Part shown: positions 1-8,680 of the stretch, in pieces
Numbering within the stretch: position 1 is the first letter of the stretch
How the letters are laid out: each line of letters starts with the position of its first letter
NCBI GenBank assembly: GCA_964468205.1
Contig: CAYXVG010000028.1
Span: 1-64,000 of the forward strand
Length of the DNA stretch: 64,000 nt
From: CAWELS01 sp964468205
GTDB taxonomy: Bacteria; Acidobacteriota; Terriglobia; Bryobacterales; Bryobacteraceae
Direction: 5' to 3'
Translations under genes and position numbers: made by a program
Notes under the pieces: generated by a model
Told to the model about the DNA's origin: nothing
The model's database searches: none
What the model saw: only the letters and a program-made list of their open reading frames with translations

Positions 1-2852
1 CGGCCGAGCGAATTGTAGTCGAAGCTCCGCGTCTGCGTCCCCTGGCTGACACTGGTCAGATTGTCCAGCGCGTCGTAGCTGTAGTTGGCCGCGTAGTACG
101 GCGACCCCTCGTGTTCCACGACTTCCACCAGCCGTCCCAGCGCGTCCACGTGGTTCTCCCGCACCTTGCCCGCCGGATCGGTAACGGTGGTTATCTCGGC
201 GTCGTACACAGTGGTGCTCGCGCCGGTCAGACCGGAGGTGGAGTCGCAGGATGAGGGTGCCGAGGCGCCGGAGAACGTGGTCACCTTGACCACCCGACCG
301 CGCTGGTCGTACTTCGTGCAGGTCCAGCCGGCGGCTTCGGGGTAGGTCGCCGAATAGGGGTTCGAGACCAGCTCATACCGCGGTTGTCCAGAGGGTGAAT
401 GGTACTGCCGGCTCACCGTGCTCCCGTCCGGGTTCTGCGTCTGCTTCAGACGGCCCAGATCGTCGTAGGTGCTCGTCGTCGTCAGCGCGCCGGCGCCATC
501 GAGTGGCGCGGTTACGGTCACCGTCTTCGCCGCGTCGTTGAAGGCGGTCGTGGTCTGGCGCTCGAGCCCCAGCCCGTCGGCCTCGCTCACCAGCGTCCGC
601 CGGCCGGCCTGGTCGTAGGAATAGCGGGTGCTGATGCTGTTGTCGGAATCGGTACGCTGCTTCAACAGCCCCGTGTCAAGGTCCCACTCGAGCGTCTCGA
701 CCCGTGCATCGGAACCTCCGTCCCCGCGAACAATCGTCACCGGATACAGGTTGTTGCCGTCGTAGGTGAAATCGGTCTTCACCTGGGCGGTTGTCAAGTG
801 GCCGATGTAGGTCAGATTGCCGTAGGTGTTATAGTCCCACTTCAGAATGACGGATTTCGCCCCGGTGCTGTCGGATTCGATGGCCGAGTCACCTGGAAAG
901 CTCCCTGCACCTCCGGTCTTCGTACTGTCCCATCGGCGCTCCTCCTCCAGGTTTCCCTTGGTGTACGGATCATCGTAGAAGAAGTACGAGAACGCTTCCG
1001 TGGTTGACCCATCCGTAGTCTGCGTCCACTTCTCCGCATCCAGGCGGTCTGGCGAGGCGGTCCGCCAGTAGGCATTGGCGTTGTCGGCAACCGTGCTCGC
1101 ATCCGGCACATCAACCCAGTACTCATTGATCGTTTCGCGGGCCACCGGGCACGGGCCTCCCCAATCACATTCCCGCCTTGAAGTCAGATTCCCGTTCTTG
1201 TCGTAGGAGAACTGCATGATCCCTGTCTTCGGGCTCCCGCCACTGAGGATTCTGGTTTCGGTCTTGACATACGGGTTGTTCTGGCTGTAGTTCTCACCTC
1301 CGCTGTGCCCGTAGGCGATATTCCGAACCCACTCCCACTCGACGGCGTCGCCGTTGGGATACGTGATCCTGCAGACCAGGCTTCCGCCCCCCGGCGGACC
1401 TGAAGCGCACCCGTATTCATGCTTAACCTCGCCCGTGTCCGGCTGGGTAACAATCGTTTGGGTCCCCACCGGGACGCCATCGGGATAGTAATTGTACGCC
1501 CAGGTCTCAGGCGGCCCGTCATGGGGATCAACAATCTTCTGGACAACCTGGTTCTTTAGCATCACCTCGGTGCTGTGATTGAACGACGGGCTTCGATCAA
1601 GCCGGTAGCCGTAGTCGACCTGCCCGCCGGTAGGCAAAACGATCTGGTCGAGACCGCCAAAGCCGGGAGTCGCTTCGTTGTTGTCGTCGTAGTCGAAAAA
1701 GTACTGCGTCGGTTGCGCCGTGGGAAGGTCGATGGCATCGACAACGACGAACCCGGTATTCAGATTGCACAACTGGTCTCCAGAGAGGCAGTCTTCACAG
1801 CAGAGGTACGAATACGCGTCCCCACCGGTCCCGCCAATCGGCATGTACTCCCACCGAACGATCCACTTCGCTGTGCCGCCGGCAAAGGTTGGGGCCGTAA
1901 TGGTGTCAACGAGCGGTGCGGATTGTCCGGCTGAACCGTCCCACCCCTTCTCGAGTTCAATCTCGCGTCCGGCGCTGTCTCGGATGATGGTGTACGGTCT
2001 GGTGCATGCGGGATAATCCCGGCAATCCGGCACAAATGCTACCCAGTTACCGTTCGCGTCATAGATCGTCTCAATGTTGAAGCCCTTGCCCTCCATGCGG
2101 CGGCCGTCCGGAAAATACAGGGTCCATGTCTGCTCATCCCAATAGGCGCCCGGTGGCGGTTTCGAAAGAGTAAGTCGCAGGAAGGACCCGTCGTTGGTGA
2201 AGTAGTTGACTGGGTTCGGAATGGCAAAACCTAGGCCTGAATAGTCCGAGACATCGGCACAGGAGCCGAATGCGCCGTTGGGCGAAACAGGGAAGAATCC
2301 ATCGCCGGTGTAGCCCCCACCGAGCCCGAACTCGTCACCGTATCCTTCGAGCTGCAACGTATGGATCGAACCATCCGGTAGCCCAATCGTCATCTTGTGT
2401 TGCCGGTGTTGTTCGCGCTGGGTGCAGTCCGTCCAGGTGTCAAGAAGAGCCCGGGTATCGTGATCGAGCTGTACGTTCTCAAAGTTGTATTGCCATCCCC
2501 CCGTGGTTCCCTGGACTAGCGACTGCTGGAACGCCCTGACAGGCTGCGAGTATTCGTCGAACACGAGGTAGGAGTCTGTCTGCGCGTCGTATATCTGAGA
2601 ATTATAGATCAGGTCCAAAGCGAACGACATTCCACCTCGTCCCGCAGGAAGCGAAGCCAAGGGCACACGAAGGGTCAACCCTCCATGGACGACGTCGACC
2701 GAGTCGATCTCCGACACGCTATACGTGCCCGTGGGCAGGAACCCTCGTTGGGGATCGGTCGTGAAACCCTCGCCCGCGTACTGGGCGACAGCGGGGGCAA
2801 CAGAGAACAAACTGACTACCAGAATGAGTAAGCGGCGCCGAATCATCTTCAT
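1..2852 (-). CDS. YD-repeat (RHS-like) secreted protein, 3' end beyond window
   Basis: An open frame of about 950 codons runs off the left edge. The N-terminus is a Sec signal peptide (basic MKMIRRR, then a hydrophobic core ending near VAPAVAQ). The first 350 residues are non-repetitive. From about residue 450 there are degenerate YD/RHS repeats such as YDKNGNL, YDQAGRR, YDDLGRL, YDQRGRV and YDALDNL. RHS/YD proteins build large beta-cages that often release a C-terminal toxin or act as adhesins; the C-terminus here is outside the window, so the payload is unknown. In-frame ATGs lie at 2858, 2852 and 2846; a GGAG stretch best fits 2846 or 2852. It is the last gene of a leftward cluster, about 35-40 bp after the preceding stop. 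Confidence 0.85.
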   Translation of the reverse strand, partial: MKMIRRRLLILVVSLFSVAPAVAQYAGEGFTTDPQRGFLPTGTYSVSEIDSVDVVHGGLTLRVPLASLPAGRGGMSFALDLIYNSQIYDAQTDSYLVFDEYSQPVRAFQQSLVQGTTGGWQYNFENVQLDHDTRALLDTWTDCTQREQHRQHKMTIGLPDGSIHTLQLEGYGDEFGLGGGYTGDGFFPVSPNGAFGSCADVSDYSGLGFAIPNPVNYFTNDGSFLRLTLSKPPPGAYWDEQTWTLYFPDGRRMEGKGFNIETIYDANGNWVAFVPDCRDYPACTRPYTIIRDSAGREIELEKGWDGSAGQSAPLVDTITAPTFAGGTAKWIVRWEYMPIGGTGGDAYSYLCCEDCLSGDQLCNLNTGFVVVDAIDLPTAQPTQYFFDYDDNNEATPGFGGLDQIVLPTGGQVDYGYRLDRSPSFNHSTEVMLKNQVVQKIVDPHDGPPETWAYNYYPDGVPVGTQTIVTQPDTGEVKHEYGCASGPPGGGSLVCRITYPNGDAVEWEWVRNIAYGHSGGENYSQNNPYVKTETRILSGGSPKTGIMQFSYDKNGNLTSRRECDWGGPCPVARETINEYWVDVPDASTVADNANAYWRTASPDRLDAEKWTQTTDGSTTEAFSYFFYDDPYTKGNLEEERRWDSTKTGGAGSFPGDSAIESDSTGAKSVILKWDYNTYGNLTYIGHLTTAQVKTDFTYDGNNLYPVTIVRGDGGSDARVETLEWDLDTGLLKQRTDSDNSISTRYSYDQAGRRTLVSEADGLGLERQTTTAFNDAAKTVTVTAPLDGAGALTTTSTYDDLGRLKQTQNPDGSTVSRQYHSPSGQPRYELVSNPYSATYPEAAGWTCTKYDQRGRVVKVTTFSGASAPSSCDSTSGLTGASTTVYDAEITTVTDPAGKVRENHVDALGRLVEVVEHEGSPYYAANYSYDALDNLTSVSQGTQTRSFDYNSLG

Positions 2853-2892
2853 CTCCATCCAATTCGTTGGAATCACTGGGCCTCCTGAATCC

Positions 2893-3783
2893 TCAAGGTG
2901 CGGCTGGCGCAAACAACCCGTCATCCGATCGAGCGGTGAACGACGTTGCGGTGATGTCCAGCGTGAAGACCGGTTCGCCGTCTTCCAACCGCTCGACTCT
3001 GCCCGGCACGAGCTGACCTTCCACGAACCCCCACTTCGAGAAAACGGTCTCGATCGATTTCCCGGATCCGCCGGCCGGCGATCTGCCAGAGGGAAGCGCT
3101 TCCTCCTTGTAGAGCACGCGTAACAGCACGTGTGCCGACGAATCGAAGTAGAATCTCTTCGACCGTACCTCCTGGTTTCCGCGGGGCTTCACGGGCGCGA
3201 TCAACTGGTAGATGTCGTACGATGGCCCACGGTAGTCCGGGAACCGCTCCTGCGAGGGACGGAAGCCGCGGCCGACGACGCGGAAGGCGGCGCCGTTTGA
3301 TAGCGCGCCAAAGAATCCATCGAGCGAGTCGGCCTGCAGGCTCTCCAGGATGTCCTCTTGGCTTTCGTCGAGCTCTCCAGCCGAGGAACGGGAGCTGTTT
3401 CCGTCGAATGTCAGCACCGCCGCCCTGGCGCCCAGCCGCTGGATGCGGATCTTGTTGGGCAATTCATAGATCACTTCTACTGGAGACTGGGTTTGATCGG
3501 CATCAGTGATCGTTCCCGAGAGCGCCAGGCGCTCCTTGCCCGTCTCGGTGAATCGGTCGCCCAACTTCTCGAGCTGAGGGCGGAGCTGGCTTGGCACGCG
3601 GGTGTACGAGACATTGGCAACCGCCGCCGGCCCGGGCCGGGAAGCCTGAGCGTACGCCGGCGTCGAGGGCGAGCATAGGACGAAAGCCGCGCAGACCAGA
3701 ATCCTGGCCATCGGGCACTCTCGCACTGTCGCGAAGGCCCTGTCTGCGTGAATCTGTAAAACAGCCATCCGTGTTTCCTTCAT
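2893..3783 (-). CDS. Exported hypothetical protein, possibly LolA-like beta fold
   Basis: About 296 residues. Its start overlaps the stop of the upstream gene and follows a strong AAGGAGG ribosome site, which favours the ATG at 3783; an internal ATG at 3711 begins a cleaner Sec leader (MARILVCAAFVLC to YAQ), so the true start is open. The body alternates polar beta-strand-like segments with phrases such as PVEVIYELPNKIRIQRL and SKRFYFDSSAHVLLRVLY. These resemble periplasmic lipid- or lipoprotein-carrier folds (LolA/LolB type), but no diagnostic motif is visible. It lies between a carboxypeptidase-regulatory-domain protein and the YD-repeat protein and probably shares their transcript. Function unknown. 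Confidence 0.7.
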   Translation of the reverse strand: MKETRMAVLQIHADRAFATVRECPMARILVCAAFVLCSPSTPAYAQASRPGPAAVANVSYTRVPSQLRPQLEKLGDRFTETGKERLALSGTITDADQTQSPVEVIYELPNKIRIQRLGARAAVLTFDGNSSRSSAGELDESQEDILESLQADSLDGFFGALSNGAAFRVVGRGFRPSQERFPDYRGPSYDIYQLIAPVKPRGNQEVRSKRFYFDSSAHVLLRVLYKEEALPSGRSPAGGSGKSIETVFSKWGFVEGQLVPGRVERLEDGEPVFTLDITATSFTARSDDGLFAPAAP

Positions 3784-4511
3784 CACTCCCCTCCTTCCGC
3801 TCTCTTACCAGTCACCCGGAATACAAACCTCCGCTTGCTCCGGTCATTCGCGATCCTCGCATTGAAGACGTGTCCCCGGGATGAATCGATGGCCTTGCCT
3901 TCACTGTCCGCCAGGTTTAGCCCCGGGCTGTGGACCGAAATCCGCAGCGGAGTGTCGCGCGGCACAAAAATGCGATGTTCCCGGCTGGTCCTGTCACGCT
4001 TGTGCACCGGCATCGGCAGAAACATCCCGTTCAGGGCGGTGACGCCCACGAGAACCTCGTCGCCCCGGTTACCCACGGGCGGCCTGGTCGACTTTGCTTC
4101 CCGTAGCAGGGCCCGGGGATCTTCTAAACTTACGCTCACGGCCTGGCCACGCCGCATTACGATCGGCCGCATGGCGGTTCTTTGACCAGTCTTCACCGCG
4201 GCCAGTGGCGGTTTCTCGGACCACAGGCAGCGGTCCAGAAGTTCGCTGCCAGGTAGCTGGGTACAGACTCGAAAGTCTCCCTGCGGCACGCTGAACCCGA
4301 ACGTCCCATCTGCCGCTGTTAATGTACTAGCCTGGAACGGCTCCACCTTGGCGCCACGGCTGGGCAAAACATGTACTGCAACGCGGGCTCCCACTACTGG
4401 CCGCTGGCGCTCGTCCAAGACCTGCCCCACGATCTCTCCGCCTCTTGCCTGCGCCCAAATCAGGATCGGCGTTAGAACGCTAAGAATAAGAAGTAAGACT
4501 CTCATTACCAT
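3783..4511 (-). CDS. Secreted protein with carboxypeptidase-regulatory-like domain
   Basis: 242 residues with a Sec signal peptide (MRVLLLILSVLTPILIWAQA). Residues about 25-100 form a carboxypeptidase-regulatory-like (CNA-B-like) beta-sandwich: GEIVGQVLDERQRPVVGARV, then AADGTFGFSVPQGDFRV. The C-terminal part has no motif I recognise. Such domains occur as cell-surface modules in Acidobacteriota. A GGAGG site precedes ATGs at 4511 and 4505. The stop overlaps the start of the next gene, so the two are probably translationally coupled in the leftward cluster ending in the YD-repeat protein. Confidence 0.75.
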   Translation of the reverse strand: MVMRVLLLILSVLTPILIWAQARGGEIVGQVLDERQRPVVGARVAVHVLPSRGAKVEPFQASTLTAADGTFGFSVPQGDFRVCTQLPGSELLDRCLWSEKPPLAAVKTGQRTAMRPIVMRRGQAVSVSLEDPRALLREAKSTRPPVGNRGDEVLVGVTALNGMFLPMPVHKRDRTSREHRIFVPRDTPLRISVHSPGLNLADSEGKAIDSSRGHVFNARIANDRSKRRFVFRVTGKRAEGGE

Positions 4512-4549
4512 GTGACCTCCGTCATGCCTGCATTGAATCGCTACTCCGC

Positions 4550-5557
4550 CTACGGCACGATCCAGTAGCCCACGTAGGGCCAGGCTGATAGCTCACCGCT
4601 CGTATCCTCCGCCGCCATATAGATATGCTTTGTCCCAGACCAACCGGCCGCAAAGTCGATGTCGAGGTGAACGCTGACTTCCCCGCTGGCGCTGGTGGAC
4701 CACGAACTAGCTACATCGATGGTGCACTGGCTGTTGGAGAGACTCGCCCCGGCCGTTCCCAGGACCGCCGAGCCAACCCACGTGTTGAACTCCGGCTGCG
4801 AGTCATCGGCGGAGAGAAATACCTGATCGCCGGCCGGATCGTAGTACACCAAACAGGCGCTAGTCGGGCTTAGCGAGCTGTTGAATACCATCTGCACCCA
4901 GGTGAGGTCGCCGCTTCGCGGGCGAGCGTCAAACCGAAAAACCTGGCTGAGTCCGGTACCGCTATCGGGGACCACCGGCCCAACCATGGCGATTTCACTC
5001 GTGTCCGGATTCACGGTAACGGTGGCTGTGCCGGATCTCGTGGGATCGAACTCCGATACGGCCCGAACGGTGACCATTTGAGCCGAGGTTACGGTGCCCG
5101 CGGTGTAGAACCCTGCTGCGTCGATGGCGCCGGCCAGCGGGTCGATGCTCCAACTCACCGCCTGGTCGGTCGTTCCCGTCACAGTGGCCGTGAACTGCTG
5201 GCTTTGTCCGGATATCAAACTTACGGAAGCCGGATCCACACTGACACCAACCTCGATAGTGCCCGGCAATCCGACCACCTCCAGTTCCGATAGGAACAGC
5301 CACCCAGTGTGATTGAAGGTACATCGGACCCACCTCGCCGTGTCCGTTATTGCAAGCTCCGTCCAGCCGACAGAGAAGTCCCACGTATCAGGGTATGTCG
5401 TCGAGGAGCTTCCAACCATTTCGTATGAAACTCCGTCGGTCAAGCCAGGATTACCTCTGGAAATAAGCCAGCAGCGGAAGCAGCCGTCAAGCGCCAGTTC
5501 CGCCCACTGTCTTTCGATTACACAGCATTTCCGGGCGTGAATTCCGTTCAACAGCAA
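4550..5557 (-). pseudogene. 5'-truncated discoidin/Big_2 surface protein remnant
   Basis: The frame opens with TTG immediately after an in-frame TAG and has no signal peptide, yet its first recognisable segment (about residues 45-95, ending WVRCTFNHTGWLFLSELEVVG) looks like the C-terminal half of an F5/8 type C (discoidin) domain. A bacterial Ig-like (Big_2) domain follows (about 100-185: VDPASVSLISGQSQQFTATV, then GTATVTVNP), and then an unassigned beta-rich domain. The parent was probably a secreted carbohydrate-binding or adhesion protein whose 5' half is lost. A shorter functional product from an internal start cannot be excluded. It stands first in the leftward cluster, 38 bp from the next gene. 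Confidence 0.6.
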
Positions 5558-5890
5558 CTACTTACGTTCCGCGCTGGACGCCCCGGCTGCAATCACCGTG
5601 CTACACTCCAGCCGGACGATCGTACTGGGAGCCCCCGCGGTAGTGTGTGGGCCGCAAATACACGAACAGATGGCGGCCGCCACCAGGGGTCAAGGCATTC
5701 GGAGCAGCCGGAACACCTTGCCGCGGGGCTATTCCCATCAGAAAATTGCAAAATAATTGCTCTCTATATCCTTGATTTAGAATATGTTGTTCTTCGAAGC
5801 AAATAACATCCATCCGCGTAACACCCGCGCTGGGTGTACCAGCCTTGCTGCTTTGCATCGCCGCGTGAGAAGATCTCTCTTACACTAACC
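5558..5890. other. Intergenic region, AT-rich upstream of GH2 gene
   Basis: 333 bp without a convincing gene, between the start of the leftward remnant and the start of the rightward GH2 gene. Positions about 5735-5815 are strikingly AT-rich for this genome and probably hold the divergent promoters, but I could not assign a well-spaced -35/-10 pair. No RNA gene or riboswitch is recognised. Confidence 0.5.
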
Positions 5891-8680
5891 ATGAAGACCG
5901 TGACAATAATTTTTGCCATCGCGACAATCATCATCCCTCTCGCTCTGGCCGCTCAACCGCCCGAAGAGCCTGCCCTCTGGCAGCCTTACTACATCTATCC
6001 CCGCGCCGGCGGCCAGCAGGTCGATCTCGCTGGCCAGTGGGATCTCGGCCACCGGGACGTTCCCATCGTCGATCCGGCCGAGCTCAACTCCCAGAAATGG
6101 ATCCAGGCGCCCGTGCCGGCCACCGTCCAAATGGCTTTGTTTCGCGCTGGCGAGTTGCCGCACCCCTACTACAACCTCAACTCCGGCAAATATTCTTGGG
6201 TCGACGAGAAGGTTTGGTACTACAAGCGCTCCTTCGATCTTCCCGCCGGCGCCGCCGAGAGCTACATCCTGCTCTCCTTCGACGGCATTGACTATTTCTC
6301 CCGCGTCTGGGTCAACGGCAAGCTCATGGGCCGCCACGAAGGCATGTTCGGGGGGCCCGTCATCGAGATCTCCGGCGCGGCCAACCCCGGCGGATCGAAC
6401 GGTCTTCTCGTCGAGGTGAAGGCCGGCAACTGGGGCAATAAAACGGGTTACCAGCCGCGCGCGCCCGGCAAAATCATCAAACCCTGGGTGCTGGCCGGCG
6501 GTACCGGAGCCGAGATGTTCTATCCCCTTGGCATATGGCAGGGCGCCCGCATTGACATCGTTCCAGAAGTCCACATCGAGCGGCCCTTCCTCACCACGAA
6601 GTCGATTGGCGAGAACGAGGCAACGCTCCATCTCTCGGCCGAGATACTTGCCGGCGTTCATTCACTCGAGGGGAATCTCGACGCCATCGTCGGCCAGCAG
6701 CTCCGTGACTTCCGCGATACCTCCACCGCGAAGCTCCTGCCCGGGCAGTACCGTATCCGGTTCGACTTGATCGACAAGCAGAGCAACCAGCGCGTCTTCC
6801 GCGAGAATATCCCCCTCGATCTCTACGAAGGGCGCAACTGGGTGGAGCGCGACCTCAGCGTACCGAACCCCAATCTCTGGTGGCCGAACGGGCTCGGCGA
6901 CCCGAACCTCTACACCGCGCGCCTCGTCCTGATCGAGGGCTCCGCCGAACGCGACGCCATCTCGTTCGATTATGGAATCCGCGCCATCGAGGTTCGCCCC
7001 ACGCCCGGACCACGCTACCGAGACCGCTGGCTCGATTGGCAGTTCGCCGTGAACGGCCGCGAGTTCTTCGTCAAAGGCATCAACTGGATGCCCGCCGATA
7101 TCCTGCTGAACGTACCGCGCGAGTGGTATCACTGGCTCCTGTCCGCCGCCCGGAACGCCGGAATTCAGATGATTCGCGTTTGGGGCGGGGGCATCATCGA
7201 GCCCGAGGCCCTCTATTCGGTCGCCAACGAACTCGGCATCCTCGTCTGGCAGGACTTCCCTATTGGCAACGGCACCCGTCCGGAATGGCCCGCTGATGTC
7301 TGGAACGCCCAGGTCATGCAGACCGTCTTCCGCCTCCGCAACCACCCTTCGCTCGCTCTTTGGTGCGGCGGCAACGAGTTCAACGCCTACCACCCGGAGA
7401 ATGCCGCCGTCATCGGCATCCTTGAACGCGCCGTCGCCGGCTTTGATGGCACGCGGCCCTTCCGCCGCACCTCGCCCGACGGCGGATCCATGCACACTTA
7501 TCCGGACTTCGACCCCACCTGGTACTCCCGCATCTACGGCCAGGTCCCCTTCATGGCCGAGACGGGCATGCACAACATTCCAAGCGCTGAAACCATGCGC
7601 GAGGTTGTCAGCGCCGAAGAGCTTGCGAAGCCGCTCTCCAATATGTACACCGAGGAGTTCGGTGACCTCTTCCCCGACTTCCGCCATCACTTCGTCGAAT
7701 TCGAAGCCTCGCGGGTGCCGCGCATGCTGAGCCGCGCCTCCCACATCGACGATATTTCCGCGCCTCTCATCGAAAGCCTCGCCGAAGGCACGCAGATCGG
7801 CGCGGGCGAGTTCTACCAGGTGATGTCGGAGGGCCTGCAAGCGAACTACCCCGTCACCGCCGGCCTCTTGCCGTGGACCTTTAAGCGGCCCTGGCCGGTG
7901 GTTGCGATCCAGTTGCTTGATGGCTTCGGCCACCCCACCGCGCCCTACTACTTCCTCAAGCGAACCTATGAGCCGGCCCACGTGATGGCGCGCTTCCCCC
8001 ACCTGCTGAATGCGCCCGGGCAGGACGTGCCGCTCACCCTCACTGTCATCAACTCCGGCGACACGCTAATCAGCAACTACACGGCATCGGTGGAGGTGAT
8101 GGACGACAGCTTCGAGACCATGTGGCGTCAGGAGCGGGCGATCGCGCTCGACGCCGGCCCTTCCGCCATCGACTTCGAACTCGGCGCCTTTACGATTCCG
8201 GCCGGCTATGCGGATCGATTCTTCTTCATCGTCGCCGAACTGAGAACCCAGGAGGGCGTGTTGATATCGCGCTCCGCCTACTGGCCGCGCAGCCTGACTT
8301 CGATCAACGTCGAGGAGTTCCAGTCGAAGCCCACCGAGTGGCCTACCCTGCAGCGGGGCCCATGGCTCAAGCCCACCGTCGCCAGGACCGAAACCGGCGT
8401 CGAAATCTATATCCTCTCGAGCGCCGCTGACCGCGCCAACCGCTCCATCCTTCGCGCCCGCGTTAAGAATACCGGCGCGAAACCGGCGCCCGTCACCCGC
8501 ATCGGCATCGAAGGCACGAAGAGCAGCTTCTTCGCCACCGACAACTTCTTCTGGCTCGCCCCCGGCGAGGAGCGCGACCTCATCCTCTACGTCCTCTGGC
8601 GCGAGCCCGAAACCCGCTCTAATGCAGCTCTGAGCGTCTCCAGTTGGAACTCCGAAACAAAGAAGGTCCCCCTCCGATGA
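5891..8680 (+). CDS. Glycoside hydrolase family 2, beta-mannosidase/exo-glucosaminidase type
   Basis: 929 residues from MKTVTIIF, with a Sec signal peptide ending near ALAAQ. An upstream in-frame ATG at 5834 would bury the leader and is rejected. Architecture follows GH2: an N-terminal sugar-binding jelly roll (LAGQWDLGHRDVP, RVWVNGKLMGRHEG), an Ig-like domain, then a TIM barrel starting near FFVKGINWMPADILL. RVWGGG and WCGGNE match the beta-mannosidase/exo-glucosaminidase branch; E496 in WCGGNE is the predicted acid/base, and E557 in FMAETG the likely nucleophile. Sugar specificity cannot be read from sequence. The stop overlaps the DUF3604 start as ATGA, indicating translational coupling. 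Confidence 0.88.
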   Translation: MKTVTIIFAIATIIIPLALAAQPPEEPALWQPYYIYPRAGGQQVDLAGQWDLGHRDVPIVDPAELNSQKWIQAPVPATVQMALFRAGELPHPYYNLNSGKYSWVDEKVWYYKRSFDLPAGAAESYILLSFDGIDYFSRVWVNGKLMGRHEGMFGGPVIEISGAANPGGSNGLLVEVKAGNWGNKTGYQPRAPGKIIKPWVLAGGTGAEMFYPLGIWQGARIDIVPEVHIERPFLTTKSIGENEATLHLSAEILAGVHSLEGNLDAIVGQQLRDFRDTSTAKLLPGQYRIRFDLIDKQSNQRVFRENIPLDLYEGRNWVERDLSVPNPNLWWPNGLGDPNLYTARLVLIEGSAERDAISFDYGIRAIEVRPTPGPRYRDRWLDWQFAVNGREFFVKGINWMPADILLNVPREWYHWLLSAARNAGIQMIRVWGGGIIEPEALYSVANELGILVWQDFPIGNGTRPEWPADVWNAQVMQTVFRLRNHPSLALWCGGNEFNAYHPENAAVIGILERAVAGFDGTRPFRRTSPDGGSMHTYPDFDPTWYSRIYGQVPFMAETGMHNIPSAETMREVVSAEELAKPLSNMYTEEFGDLFPDFRHHFVEFEASRVPRMLSRASHIDDISAPLIESLAEGTQIGAGEFYQVMSEGLQANYPVTAGLLPWTFKRPWPVVAIQLLDGFGHPTAPYYFLKRTYEPAHVMARFPHLLNAPGQDVPLTLTVINSGDTLISNYTASVEVMDDSFETMWRQERAIALDAGPSAIDFELGAFTIPAGYADRFFFIVAELRTQEGVLISRSAYWPRSLTSINVEEFQSKPTEWPTLQRGPWLKPTVARTETGVEIYILSSAADRANRSILRARVKNTGAKPAPVTRIGIEGTKSSFFATDNFFWLAPGEERDLILYVLWREPETRSNAALSVSSWNSETKKVPLR

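Noticed and set aside
6662..8002. 446-codon minus-strand frame inside the GH2 gene
   Set aside because: Shadow of a GC-rich gene: low-complexity, Gly/Val/Glu-rich translation without domain motifs, while the plus strand encodes clear GH2 motifs.
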